A stretch of DNA of 32,986 bases. It comes from Bifidobacterium breve. Lineage in GTDB: Bacteria > Bacteroidota > Bacteroidia > Flavobacteriales > Flavobacteriaceae. Shown here in pieces: positions 1 to 7,970 of the stretch (within the stretch, counting starts at the first letter, position 1; every line of letters starts with the position of its first letter). Where the stretch lies: assembly GCA_943326765.2 (NCBI GenBank), contig CALPUN020000006.1, positions 1 through 32,986 on the forward strand, written 5' to 3'. The position numbers and the translations under genes are program-made. Under the pieces are notes generated by a model. It was not told where the DNA came from and ran no database searches. It saw nothing but the letters and a program-made list of their open reading frames with translations.

Positions 1-3
1 TAG

Positions 4-76
4 TAGCGGGAACAGGACTCGAACCTGTGACCTTCGGGTTATGAGCCCGACGAGCTGCCTACTGCTCTATCCCGCG
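4..76 (-). tRNA. Initiator tRNA-fMet (CAU anticodon)
   Basis: Read on the minus strand this folds as a complete 73-nt cloverleaf: 7-bp acceptor stem, 4-bp D stem with an 8-nt loop, 5-bp anticodon stem with loop CTCATAA (anticodon CAT), 5-nt variable loop, and 5-bp T stem with loop TTCGAGT. Two features mark it as the initiator rather than an elongator Met tRNA. The 1:72 position is a C-U mismatch, and three consecutive G:C pairs adjoin the anticodon loop. The discriminator is A, followed by CTA, so the 3' CCA is not encoded and must be added after transcription. Confidence 0.95.
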
Positions 77-88
77 CTGTTTCGAGGG

Positions 89-118
89 CAAATATACAAC
101 GAATATCGATACTCACAA
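89..118 (-). promoter_or_regulatory. Promoter of tRNA-fMet
   Basis: On the minus strand a -33 TTG (116-118) lies exactly 19 bp upstream of TATATTTG (89-96), a perfect match to the Bacteroidota primary sigma factor -7 consensus TAnnTTTG. The tRNA 5' end at 76 is 12 bases downstream of the -7 box, leaving only a few bases of leader. The rest of 119-295 is AT-rich and shows no gene. Confidence 0.75.
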
Positions 119-295
119 GTTAAATTTGTAAAAAAATGATTTTAATGCAACCTATTGACCTGAATGAGGTTAGGATTTATTTTCCGAAATAAAAGATTTT
201 AACAGCCCTTTTCTCTCACAATAACAGGAGAAAACTACCTGTATTTAAAAATGTTACCCATACTAATTTGAGTTTAGAGTAGCTTCCTGTTAAAC

Positions 296-325
296 AAAAA
301 AAGCCATCAATACAATTGATGGCTT
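296..325 (-). terminator. Rho-independent terminator of the LRR gene
   Basis: An 8-bp perfect stem (303-310 with 316-323, extendable by two A:T pairs) closes a 5-nt loop and, read on the minus strand, is followed by seven U residues. It lies 35 bp beyond the stop codon of the leucine-rich-repeat gene. Confidence 0.8.
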
Positions 326-359
326 CGTTTTAAAGTAAATATATTTAACCCAAAAATAT

Positions 360-1211
360 TTAATCTTCGTTTGCTAATGCTGAGTTTTTATCTTGAACTT
401 GAAGGTTTACAGCTAATCCTTTATCATTAATCATGGTCATGTTTAAAGTATCCAATTGCGCTAGATTTCTAGAAACCAATCCGCTAAACATGTTGTAAGA
501 TATATTCATTTCTTTCAAATGACTCAATTTTTCTAAATCAAAGGGTACTTGACCGTCCATGTTATTTTCAAACAAACTCAAATTTTCCAAAGAAGATAAA
601 TTAGCCACTTCTTTTTCTAATTTTCCAGTTAATTTATTGCTGTTTAACAACAATACTTTTAAAGATTTCAATCCATAAATAGTATTTGGAATATTTCCTG
701 TTAATTCATTATTGAATAAAGAAAGGGTGTTTAGTAGTTTCAAGTTTCCAATTTCAGCAGGCAATTCACCATTCAACCGATTCATAAACATTTCCACAGA
801 AATAAGTGCTGTTGCGTTTCCAATAGAAGCTGGAATCATTCCAGAGAATTTATTAAACGCTAAATTCAACGTTCTTAATTGTTTTAAATTTCCAATGTTT
901 GATGGAATCGTACCTGAAATGTCGTTTTTGAATAAATTTAAACTTTGCAAATACACTAAGTTCCCTATTTCATTTGGCAAGGAACCTTCTAAATGATTGT
1001 TAGAAAGATTTATACCAATTACTTTGTCAGCAATGATTTTCACACCGTACCATGACGTTACTGGCGCATTCAAATCCCATTTGTTTGTCCATTGACTCCC
1101 GTTGGTTTCTTTATATAATTTGACCAAGGCTTCTTTTTCAGAAGAAGAGATGTTCGCCATCATAGATACTGAGGCAGCAAAAGACAAAAATAAGGTAGCT
1201 ATCGTTTTCAT
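360..1211 (-). CDS. Secreted leucine-rich-repeat protein, plant-type repeats
   Basis: This 283-residue protein has an N-terminal signal peptide (about residues 1-20) and a cap segment with the typical SEKEALVKLY...NGSQWTNKWD pattern. About eight 24-residue repeats follow (roughly 65-255), of the form LxxLNLxxNxLxGxIPxxIGNL. These match the plant-specific LRR class also common in secreted Bacteroidota proteins. LRR solenoids normally bind other proteins or glycans; no ligand can be inferred here. No type IX secretion C-terminal domain is visible after the repeats, so the protein probably stays in the periplasm or reaches the surface another way. The gene stands alone between its own promoter and terminator. 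The fold is certain, the biological role unknown. Confidence 0.85.
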   Translation of the reverse strand: MKTIATLFLSFAASVSMMANISSSEKEALVKLYKETNGSQWTNKWDLNAPVTSWYGVKIIADKVIGINLSNNHLEGSLPNEIGNLVYLQSLNLFKNDISGTIPSNIGNLKQLRTLNLAFNKFSGMIPASIGNATALISVEMFMNRLNGELPAEIGNLKLLNTLSLFNNELTGNIPNTIYGLKSLKVLLLNSNKLTGKLEKEVANLSSLENLSLFENNMDGQVPFDLEKLSHLKEMNISYNMFSGLVSRNLAQLDTLNMTMINDKGLAVNLQVQDKNSALANED

Positions 1212-1241
1212 AATAAATTTGTTTATGTTTTAATGATGGTG

Positions 1242-1272
1242 TAAATGTAGAGTCAACATCGACAATAAGCAA
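1242..1272 (-). promoter_or_regulatory. Probable promoter of the LRR gene
   Basis: On the minus strand TTG (1270-1272) is followed after 20 bp by TACATTTA (1242-1249), one base off the TAnnTTTG consensus. This gives a leader of about 25 nt before the start codon at 1211. Confidence 0.45.
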
Positions 1273-1410
1273 ATAAAATCGACAAACTACACTTTATTTG
1301 ATTTTTTTAATATATTTTTCTTACATAATTTAAAAACACTACCGCTAAATTTACATTCAAAACAAAGGATAAACCAGTCTTTTAAAAAACCATACTTTTA
1401 AAAAAATAAC

Positions 1411-1418
1411 TACATTTG
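1411..1418 (+). promoter_or_regulatory. -7 box of the DUF1761 gene
   Basis: TACATTTG is an exact TAnnTTTG match, 28 bp before the ATG at 1447. No TTG is present at the usual -33 spacing, so the promoter is judged on the -7 box only. Confidence 0.5.
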
Positions 1419-1446
1419 AGTACCTAACCAATAAAAACAGACAAAC

Positions 1447-1929
1447 ATGGACATTAATTTTTTAGCGCTCTTAGTAGCCGCATTAGCAACAGTGGCAGTA
1501 TGGTTTATTTGGTATCACCCGAAAGTATTTGGCGCAATTTGGAGGAAAGAATCGGGAGTTACTCCAGATAAAATGAAAGGGTCTAATATGGCTTCAACCC
1601 TAGTGGTTTCGTTTATTTATGCCTTTTTAATTGCTTTTGTTTTACGTTTCTTAACCGTACATCAAACGGGGGCTTTAGGAATGGTTGGTGGCGATGCAAG
1701 TATTGCAAAACCTTCCTATGATGCTTTTATGGAAGACTATGGCATGGCATTTAGAACCTTTAAGCATGGCGCTTTACATGGTTTTATGGCCGGTTTGTTT
1801 TTAGCCATACCTGTTATTGGCACCAATGCGTTGAATGAAAGAAGAAATTTCAAATATACCTTAATAACAGGTGGTTATTGGACGGTATGTTTTATGATTA
1901 TGGGTGGAATTGTCTGCGCATGGAAATAA
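1447..1929 (+). CDS. DUF1761 family membrane protein
   Basis: A 160-residue hydrophobic protein with about four membrane helices (near residues 4-24, 50-70, 110-128 and 137-157). Its start, with AALATVAVWFIWYHPKVFG followed by WRKESG, matches the DUF1761 family, which typically reads VGxLWYSPxLFGxxWxxxxG at this point. The family has no established function. The length is normal. The gene is monocistronic, with a TAnnTTTG box upstream and a terminator 21 bp after the stop. Assignment to the family is secure; no reaction or partner can be proposed from the context. Confidence 0.85.
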   Translation: MDINFLALLVAALATVAVWFIWYHPKVFGAIWRKESGVTPDKMKGSNMASTLVVSFIYAFLIAFVLRFLTVHQTGALGMVGGDASIAKPSYDAFMEDYGMAFRTFKHGALHGFMAGLFLAIPVIGTNALNERRNFKYTLITGGYWTVCFMIMGGIVCAWK

Positions 1930-1950
1930 AAAAAATTCTCAATTAATCCT

Positions 1951-1980
1951 AATCCCGATTTTTTACATCGGGATTTTTTT
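1951..1980 (+). terminator. Terminator of the DUF1761 gene
   Basis: A 9-bp perfect stem (1951-1959 with 1967-1975) closes a 7-nt loop and leads into a run of seven T residues. The run overlaps the stop codon of the convergent dehydratase gene. Confidence 0.85.
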
Positions 1981-2257
1981 ATACAATTTGATCAATTGCT
2001 ATCGCTAGGTCGAAATCTTTTTTTGTAACACCATTAGCATCATGCGTAGTTAATCGAATGGAAACCTTGTTATAAACATTAAAAAGTTCGGGATGGTGGT
2101 TTTGCTTTTCGGCTACAAGTCCGACTTGAACAATAAATCCTATAGCTTTCGAGAAAGTCTCTAACTTAAAATGTTTTACTAAAGCATTGTTTTCGAAATT
2201 CCAATCCTTGGTATGGCAAAGTTCGGAAACGATTTTTGTTTGAGAATATAGCGTCAT
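1979..2257 (-). CDS. phhB: Pterin-4a-carbinolamine dehydratase
   Basis: A 92-residue protein of normal family length. It would dehydrate 4a-hydroxytetrahydrobiopterin to the quinonoid dihydropterin, recycling the cofactor of aromatic amino acid hydroxylases; related proteins occur in bacteria for other pterin roles. The family signature is complete: Glu50, His54-His55-Pro56, Tyr62, His72 and Asp81, with spacings that fit the published pattern for this fold. The HHP and H72 positions form the active site. No aromatic amino acid hydroxylase gene is present in this window, so the pathway context is not visible. The last bases of the gene overlap the T run of the convergent DUF1761 terminator. 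Confidence 0.93.
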   Translation of the reverse strand: MTLYSQTKIVSELCHTKDWNFENNALVKHFKLETFSKAIGFIVQVGLVAEKQNHHPELFNVYNKVSIRLTTHDANGVTKKDFDLAIAIDQIV

Positions 2258-2322
2258 GGTATTGTTTTATATAAAAATAGTTAAATTAAAACTAACAACT
2301 AGACCTTTGAAGAGGAAATACT

Positions 2323-2330
2323 TAAATTTG
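2323..2330 (+). promoter_or_regulatory. -7 box of the FemAB-like gene
   Basis: TAAATTTG is an exact TAnnTTTG match, 19 bp before the TTG start at 2350. It supports initiation there after a leader of about a dozen bases. No properly spaced -33 TTG is seen. Confidence 0.45.
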
Positions 2331-2349
2331 AACCATTAGATCTAGCCAT

Positions 2350-3495
2350 TTGAATACCTCTACTTTCAAAATTTACACTTCAGTATCGCAACTTCCAACA
2401 GAATGGAATGCTATTGCTGCAAACAATATCTTTTTAACAACCTCCTATTTAAGAATTCTAGAAGTAGCGGCGCCACAAAATATGAGCTGTCACTTTATTG
2501 GAATTTTCGAAAATAACCTTTTAATAGGCATTTCCATTTCTCAATTTATTGACTTAACCCGATTAGAATCCTTCGGAGAGCGAGATCGCTGCCTTAAAAC
2601 TACCCTCCGCAATTTCTTGTTTAACAACTTTTCTTCCCACGTTTTATTTATTGGAAACAATATGTTAACCGGTCAAAATGCGATCGCTTTTTCGGAAAAA
2701 GCAGAGGCTGCAATTGTTTTAAAAACGATATCAGAAGCAACTCAAGAATTAAAAACTATTCTTAAGAAAAAAGGTGTGAAAATTCACATTACGACTTACA
2801 AAGATTTTTTTGAGGACGAATTAACTCCTTTTTCAATTCCGACATTTCGGCATTACTATCAATTTTCAACACAACCCAACATGATTTTTAGGAATACCCA
2901 AAATTGGGAAAACGAAAATGATTATGTGGCTGCTTTATCAAAAAAGTACAGAGACCAATTCAAGCGTGCTCGAAAGAAAGCTGTTGGTATCGAAAAGCGG
3001 AAGATGGATTTAGAAGACATCATTCTCCATGAAGAAACGATTTATAAATTGTATTTCCATGTTGCTAAAAACGCTCCATTTAACACTTTCTTTTTACCTA
3101 AAAATCATTTTAGAGTTTTTAAAGAACTTTTAAAAGAGCAATTTCTTTTCTATGGGTATTTCTATAATAATCATCTCATCGGATTTAATACTTTAATTAA
3201 AAACGGAACCACTTTAGACACCTACTTTTTAGGTTATGATGACAATTTGCAACGCGAAAAAATGTTGTATCTGAATATGCTATACGATATGATTGCTTAT
3301 TCTCTAAAAAAAGGTTTTAAGGAAATAACATTGGCGCGAACTGCCTTAGAAATTAAAAGTTCAGTAGGTGCCGAACCTATTCCAATGTTCGGATTTATGG
3401 AACATTCGACTTCATTTTTGAACCAGCACATGGATTGGATTTTCAATTATCTTGAGCCCAAAGTAACTTGGCAAAAGCGCAATCCTTTTAAATAA
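2350..3495 (+). CDS. FemAB/GNAT-like acyltransferase, TTG start
   Basis: A 381-residue soluble protein with the double acyltransferase architecture of the FemAB / GNAT-like (BioF2-type) superfamily. The basic helix SKKYRDQFKRARKKA (about residues 197-211) and the C-terminal half, with YGYFYNNHLIGFNTLI and later DTYFLGYD, follow the usual acyl-CoA N-acyltransferase pattern. Family members transfer amino acids or acyl groups to peptidoglycan, lipids or sugars; the substrate here cannot be told. The start is probably the TTG at 2350. An in-frame stop lies at 2329-2331, no ATG occurs before codon 45, and the protein would otherwise lose its N-terminal strand. The stop codon directly abuts that of the convergent lipid kinase gene. 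Confidence 0.75.
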   Translation: MNTSTFKIYTSVSQLPTEWNAIAANNIFLTTSYLRILEVAAPQNMSCHFIGIFENNLLIGISISQFIDLTRLESFGERDRCLKTTLRNFLFNNFSSHVLFIGNNMLTGQNAIAFSEKAEAAIVLKTISEATQELKTILKKKGVKIHITTYKDFFEDELTPFSIPTFRHYYQFSTQPNMIFRNTQNWENENDYVAALSKKYRDQFKRARKKAVGIEKRKMDLEDIILHEETIYKLYFHVAKNAPFNTFFLPKNHFRVFKELLKEQFLFYGYFYNNHLIGFNTLIKNGTTLDTYFLGYDDNLQREKMLYLNMLYDMIAYSLKKGFKEITLARTALEIKSSVGAEPIPMFGFMEHSTSFLNQHMDWIFNYLEPKVTWQKRNPFK

Positions 3496-4365
3496 TCATA
3501 CCGCCACTTTCAACGCTTTTTGTAAAATAGAAACGGAAAGATGGGTTACTTCGCCACAATACTCTCCGTCCATTTGAAAACTAACCGGCGCATTTGTTGT
3601 AATCGTTGCTTTGTTGCTAGAGATGATTTCAATATCTCCGGAATCGATTGGCATAATCCCCATAAACATTTTTCCTAAGAGCATTAAATCAAGGTTTTTT
3701 ATAAGTATTAATTCGAATTTTCCATCATCCATCACACCCATTGGGTTTATTTCTACACCCGAACCATATCGTTTTGAATTAGCAATTCCAATCATTCTTG
3801 CTGTACATGTAACTGTTCGATTATTAACTTCTATTTTGCTCAAGAAAGGTTGATCATAATCAATCCAGGTATTAATAGCTTGCAGTGCGTATCCCCATTT
3901 GCCTCTTAACGATCCTTTTTCGTAGTTTTTAATAAGTGCCGCATTAATTCCCAAATCACTTAAATGAATACTAATTTTATCATTAATTAGTATCAAATCG
4001 ATTTCCTTGTAGGGATTAAAAAAGGCGATTTTTAAATTTTCTTCTTCGGTTAAAATTAAATCTAAATCTACTGCTAATCCATTAGCTGAGCCAGCGGGAA
4101 GAATTCCTAGAATTACATCCTGATTCTTCATGGCTTCTGCCACCATTTTTATAGTACCATCCCCTCCTATTATGATAATTCGTTCGGGATTATGAATAGC
4201 ATACAATGCTTTCAATTTAGAAACATCATCGGTTCCAGTAGTTGTATAAAGTGCGATTTTAATATGCATACTCTTCGAAAACTGCACAACCTTTTCAAGA
4301 ATTGCCTCCTTATCGATGTCGCCAGAAATTGGATTTAGAACAACAATTACATTTTTTTTCGACAT
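3496..4365 (-). CDS. Diacylglycerol-kinase-family lipid kinase (YegS/DgkB type)
   Basis: A 289-residue protein with the DAGK catalytic domain. The nucleotide-binding motifs are in order: NPISG (11-15), GGDGT (67-71) and GILPAGSANGLA (87-98), where GSAN stands for the usual GTxN. The C-terminal beta-sandwich half carries the typical MDDGKFELILIKN and QMDGE segments. The family phosphorylates lipids such as diacylglycerol with ATP at the membrane surface. The gene is divergent from the App1-type phosphatase at 4427, across 61 bp. Its 3' end touches the acyltransferase stop with no spacer. The kinase fold is certain; diacylglycerol as the substrate is inferred. Confidence 0.88.
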   Translation of the reverse strand: MSKKNVIVVLNPISGDIDKEAILEKVVQFSKSMHIKIALYTTTGTDDVSKLKALYAIHNPERIIIIGGDGTIKMVAEAMKNQDVILGILPAGSANGLAVDLDLILTEEENLKIAFFNPYKEIDLILINDKISIHLSDLGINAALIKNYEKGSLRGKWGYALQAINTWIDYDQPFLSKIEVNNRTVTCTARMIGIANSKRYGSGVEINPMGVMDDGKFELILIKNLDLMLLGKMFMGIMPIDSGDIEIISSNKATITTNAPVSFQMDGEYCGEVTHLSVSILQKALKVAV

Positions 4366-4410
4366 TTAATCCTAGTAATTGATTTAAAATAATTAATTTA
4401 CAGGTTCTAT

Positions 4411-4418
4411 CAAAAGTA
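4411..4418 (-). promoter_or_regulatory. -7 box of the lipid kinase gene
   Basis: On the minus strand this reads TACTTTTG, an exact TAnnTTTG match, 46 bp before the kinase start. It lies only 9 bp from the start codon of the divergent phosphatase, so the kinase -33 region falls inside the phosphatase reading frame. No TTG is found there. Confidence 0.5.
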
Positions 4419-4426
4419 CGAATAAA

Positions 4427-5392
4427 ATGAAGCCTATTTTGAAATTATACCGCGGATATGCTAATGAACAAGAATTAATTGTAATGGGGCATGTTTTAAA
4501 ATCCGCGGAGATTCCCGATTATGATTTTCAGAATAAAAGCCTCAAAAATGCAGCAACTATAATAAAAATGTACCGGAATAAAACGGTTGCCAATGCCGAT
4601 GTGTTTTTGGAACTTGGCCCTACTAAAATCCATACCCGAACATTAAATGATGGCTATTTCAAATTTTGTATTCCATTAGAACAAATGACTACCTACGGCT
4701 GGATTGATTATAAAGTAAGTTTACGCTATTTGAATGAAGAAATTACAAGTATCGGAAGCTACGTTCGCCCTCATAAAGGAAATATAGGAGTTATTTCAGA
4801 CATTGATGACACTTTTTTAATTTCTCACACCAAAAATCCTTTAAAAAAGTTATTCGTTTTATTGTTTCACAACTTGAATGACAGAAAAGTTTTCGAAGAC
4901 GTGGTGGCACACTATCAGGCATTGAGCACCGCTGGAAGAAATGAAAAATCAGAAAACAATGCTTTTTTTTATGTTTCCAGTAGTGAATGGAATTTGTATT
5001 CTTTCATGATCAAATTCACAAAATTACATGAATTCCCTAAAGCTGTTTTATTGTTAAAAGACATTAAAACAAATTTACGGGAAGTCTTTTTTCCTGGAAA
5101 AAGAAATCACAACCATAAATTTGACAAGATAAAACATATCCTAGAATTTTATCCAAACCTAAAATATATTTTGTTGGGAGATGATTCACAACAAGATTCT
5201 TTTTTGTATGAAACGATTTGTAAAATTTTCCCACTAACGGTAGTAGCCGTTTATATCCGTCAAAGTGGAAGTCAAAAAAAAGAAAACATCTCAAAAGTTT
5301 TAAAAAATTTAGAAGATTTGAATGTGGCAGTTTGTTATTTCAAGCACAGTAGCGAAGCCATCGCTCATTCAAAAGCTATTGGAATACTGTGA
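4427..5392 (+). CDS. App1-type phosphatase (DUF2183 domain)
   Basis: A 321-residue protein with the App1/DUF2183 domain, a HAD-like phosphatase fold first known from yeast Mg2+-dependent phosphatidate phosphatase App1. The catalytic motif DIDDT lies at residues 125-129. The later VSSSEWNLY, LLLKDIKTN and GDDSQQD segments supply the other conserved HAD positions. The N-terminal third (about 1-115) is a beta-rich domain usual for bacterial members. Family knowledge suggests hydrolysis of phosphatidate or a similar phospholipid to diacylglycerol. The divergent neighbour is a diacylglycerol-kinase-like enzyme, which would run the opposite reaction, and this makes a lipid substrate more likely. 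No signal peptide is visible. Confidence 0.85.
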   Translation: MKPILKLYRGYANEQELIVMGHVLKSAEIPDYDFQNKSLKNAATIIKMYRNKTVANADVFLELGPTKIHTRTLNDGYFKFCIPLEQMTTYGWIDYKVSLRYLNEEITSIGSYVRPHKGNIGVISDIDDTFLISHTKNPLKKLFVLLFHNLNDRKVFEDVVAHYQALSTAGRNEKSENNAFFYVSSSEWNLYSFMIKFTKLHEFPKAVLLLKDIKTNLREVFFPGKRNHNHKFDKIKHILEFYPNLKYILLGDDSQQDSFLYETICKIFPLTVVAVYIRQSGSQKKENISKVLKNLEDLNVAVCYFKHSSEAIAHSKAIGIL

Positions 5393-5470
5393 TTTTTGAA
5401 TGTAAAGCAGCTTTTTTAAGAGCCTACGAAATCGCTTCTTGCTTTTGAAATTTTACTTTAAAACGGTTGT

Positions 5471-5524
5471 CCTAGCCACGATTACTTCCTTTGAACCTTA
5501 GTTCAAAGGTATTTGGTGAACAGC
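5471..5524 (+). repeat. Intergenic hairpin element, copy A
   Basis: A left flank (TAGCCACGATT) leads into a perfect 9-bp hairpin with a 4-nt loop (5488-5496 with 5501-5509, loop CTTA), then a right flank ATTTGGTGAACAGC. The layout resembles copies B (17781-17851) and C (32818-32904), which have different hairpin sequences. This copy is the most diverged. It lies in the 223-bp gap between the convergent phosphatase and ABC-F genes. The rest of the gap (to 5615) shows no gene. Confidence 0.5.
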
Positions 5525-5615
5525 TCGTGTTTGCATTGGAAATTCTTACTGAAATTGCAACAAATCGCTAGACCCGGGCGAAGCGAACTGACAAAGAAAA
5601 AAGCTCCTTAAGAAT

Positions 5616-7523
5616 TTAAGTGCTCTCAATTTCAAGTTGCACTTGTTCCCAATCTAAGATTAACTGATCTAGATCTTTCTTTTTCTTGTTATAAGCCATG
5701 AAGAATGCGGCGTCCTCAATATGTTTGTCGTAATTGGAAGCCAACGCTTTGTCGTTATTTTGAATGTCAATTTCGAGCTGTTTGATTTGACTTTCCACTT
5801 TACTCAAGCGGTTTTGAAGGGCTTTTCCTTTCTTTTGATCCTCGTAAGAAACTTTAGAATTTGTTACCGGTGTTTCCTTTTTGGCAATGTCTTTTTTCTC
5901 CACTTCGCGCATGTTTTCGAGGTTGCGCTGCTCTAAGAAATAGTTGATATCCCCCAAATATTCTTTTATTTTTTGGTCTTTGAATTCATAAACGATATTA
6001 GACATGCCTTGCAAGAAATCACGATCGTGCGATACTAACAGTAGTGTTCCTTCAAATTTTTGAAGCGCCGCTTTTAGAACATTTTTAGATTTGATATCGA
6101 GGTGATTCGTAGGCTCATCCATTAACAACACGTTGATGGGTTGCAATAAAAGTTTGCACAACGCCAATCGGTTTCGCTCGCCTCCGGAAAGCACTTTTAC
6201 TTTTTTCTCGACATCATCCCCTCGGAACAAGAACGACCCGAGCATGTCACGCACTTTGGAGCGATTGGTGTCGGTGGCAGCATCCTCCATGGTGCGCAAA
6301 AGCGTAATTTCTCCATCGAGGTATTCGGCTTGATTTTGAGCAAAATAGCCCACTTGCACGTTGTGTCCGAGTTTGATATTTCCTTGAAATTCGAATTCTT
6401 TTACTATCGCTTTGATGAAAGTTGATTTGCCTTGACCATTTTGACCAACAAATGCAATTTTACTTCCTCGTTCCACAAGTAAATCGATGTCTTTAAGAAT
6501 GGTTTTGTCGCCGTATTTTTTGGTTACATTTTCCGCTTCGATCACTACTTTACCGGGCACTTTGGAAACAGGAAAGGAAATGTTCATTACCGAATTATCG
6601 TCTTCATCGACTTCGATACGCTCGACTTTGTCTAATTTTTTGATGAGTGATTGTGCCATAGAAGCTTTGGAGGCTTTGGCACGGAATTTCTCTATTAGCT
6701 TTTCGGTCTCTTCAATTTTTTTGGCTTGATTTTTTTGTGTTGCCAATTGCTTTTCACGGATTTCATGACGCAATTCTAAATATTGGGAATACGGTTTGTT
6801 GAAATCGTAAGCTTTTCCAAGGGAGATTTCGATGGTTCGGTTGGTTACATTATCTAGAAACATTTTATCGTGAGACACAATAACCACCACGCCAGGATAA
6901 TTTCTAAGGAAATTTTCCAACCAGATGATACTCTCGATGTCGAGGTGATTCGTTGGCTCATCTAATAATAGGATGTCATTGGCTTGCAATAGTAATTTGG
7001 CTAATTCGATACGCATCCTCCAACCTCCTGAAAAGGTTTCAGTCAGGTTGTTAAATACTTCTCTTTTAAAACCTAAACCCAATAAGATTTTCTCGGTATC
7101 ACCCACATAATTATAGCCGCCAAGCAATTCGAAACGATGGGTATATTCGGATAAATCTTCAATAATTTGAGAATACGCTTCACTTTCGTAGTCGGTTCGG
7201 GTGACCAATTGATGGTTAATCTCCTCTAGTTTGCGTTCTACTTCTTTTATTTCCGTGAATGCTTGGTAGGCTTCTTCCAATACGGTTCGACCTTGTTCAA
7301 AATCGATGTCTTGACGAAGAAACCCGATGCGCACTTCTTTTTCGGTGGCGATGCTTCCAGAATCTGGCGCAATATCTTTGGCTAAAATTTTGAGCATGGT
7401 AGATTTTCCGGCACCATTTTTTCCCACTAGACCTACTCGATCACCGGCGCCCATTCTGAAAGTTACTTCTTCGAATAAATAGGTTCCTCCAAAAGAAACG
7501 GAGAGATTGTGTATGTTTAGCAT
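5616..7523 (-). CDS. ABC-F family ATPase (Uup/YheS-like)
   Basis: A 635-residue soluble protein with two ABC domains and no membrane segment, as in the ABC-F translation-factor family. Domain 1 has Walker A GKNGAGKST (34-42), signature FSGGW (164-168) and Walker B ending DEPTNHLD (188-195). The basic interdomain linker (about 240-320) is the P-site tRNA-interaction motif region. Domain 2 has GQNGQGKST (360-368), LSGGE (445-449) and DEPTNHLD (469-476). The C-terminal 75 residues form a charged coiled coil like that of Uup. ABC-F proteins act on the ribosome, relieving stalls or antibiotic effects; the exact subfamily cannot be fixed by eye. It is divergent from the DUF983 gene. Confidence 0.92.
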   Translation of the reverse strand: MLNIHNLSVSFGGTYLFEEVTFRMGAGDRVGLVGKNGAGKSTMLKILAKDIAPDSGSIATEKEVRIGFLRQDIDFEQGRTVLEEAYQAFTEIKEVERKLEEINHQLVTRTDYESEAYSQIIEDLSEYTHRFELLGGYNYVGDTEKILLGLGFKREVFNNLTETFSGGWRMRIELAKLLLQANDILLLDEPTNHLDIESIIWLENFLRNYPGVVVIVSHDKMFLDNVTNRTIEISLGKAYDFNKPYSQYLELRHEIREKQLATQKNQAKKIEETEKLIEKFRAKASKASMAQSLIKKLDKVERIEVDEDDNSVMNISFPVSKVPGKVVIEAENVTKKYGDKTILKDIDLLVERGSKIAFVGQNGQGKSTFIKAIVKEFEFQGNIKLGHNVQVGYFAQNQAEYLDGEITLLRTMEDAATDTNRSKVRDMLGSFLFRGDDVEKKVKVLSGGERNRLALCKLLLQPINVLLMDEPTNHLDIKSKNVLKAALQKFEGTLLLVSHDRDFLQGMSNIVYEFKDQKIKEYLGDINYFLEQRNLENMREVEKKDIAKKETPVTNSKVSYEDQKKGKALQNRLSKVESQIKQLEIDIQNNDKALASNYDKHIEDAAFFMAYNKKKKDLDQLILDWEQVQLEIEST

Positions 7524-7565
7524 ATTTTTATGACTATTGTTACTTTAGAAACCTTTGCAAAAGAA

Positions 7566-7573
7566 TACCTTTG
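7566..7573 (+). promoter_or_regulatory. -7 box inside the longest DUF983 reading frame
   Basis: TACCTTTG is an exact TAnnTTTG match, 16 bp before the ATG at 7590 and downstream of the alternative ATG at 7530. A transcript starting about 7 bp after it could only use the 7590 start. Confidence 0.5.
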
Positions 7574-7589
7574 TCAAAAATTTTTGCAA

Positions 7590-7970
7590 ATGTTAAAAAA
7601 AGGATCCAAATTAAATAGCATTTTAACAGGAACTTGTCCGAGATGCCAGAATGAAAGCATGTATGTTGATCAAAACCCTTACATTTTGAAGAATATTTTA
7701 AAAATGTACGAACATTGCAGCCACTGTGACTTAAAATACCAAATAGAGCCTTCCTTTTTTTATGGCGCTATGTATGTTAGTTATGGTGTCAATGTGGCTT
7801 TGGGAGTTGGAGCTTTCCTAATCTCTTTTGTGCTATTAAAATTGAATTTAAAAGTATCCTTTATAACTATTATTGGGACCATCATTGCATTGTATCCGCT
7901 AGTATTGCGATGGTCTAGAAATATTTACATTAACATGTTCATTTCTTACGATGCTACTGCAAAAAAGTAG
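7590..7970 (+). CDS. DUF983 zinc-ribbon membrane protein
   Basis: A 126-residue protein starting MLKKGSKLNSILTGTCPRC. Two Cys pairs (C16/C19 and C43/C46, in CPRC and CSHC) form a likely zinc ribbon. The DUF983 hallmark EPSFFYGAMYVSYG follows, then two membrane helices and the short tail ending in a conserved RWSRNIYINMF-like segment. The function of the family is unknown. An in-frame ATG at 7530 would add 20 residues. I prefer 7590 because a TAnnTTTG promoter box lies between the two ATGs and family members usually start at this MLKKG-like segment. The stop codon abuts the stop of the convergent flavoprotein gene with no spacer. Confidence 0.85.
   Translation: MLKKGSKLNSILTGTCPRCQNESMYVDQNPYILKNILKMYEHCSHCDLKYQIEPSFFYGAMYVSYGVNVALGVGAFLISFVLLKLNLKVSFITIIGTIIALYPLVLRWSRNIYINMFISYDATAKK

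Noticed and set aside
712..996. 94-codon plus-strand frame inside the LRR gene
   Set aside because: Its apparent repeats are the antisense image of the leucine-rich repeats; there is no promoter and no family resemblance.
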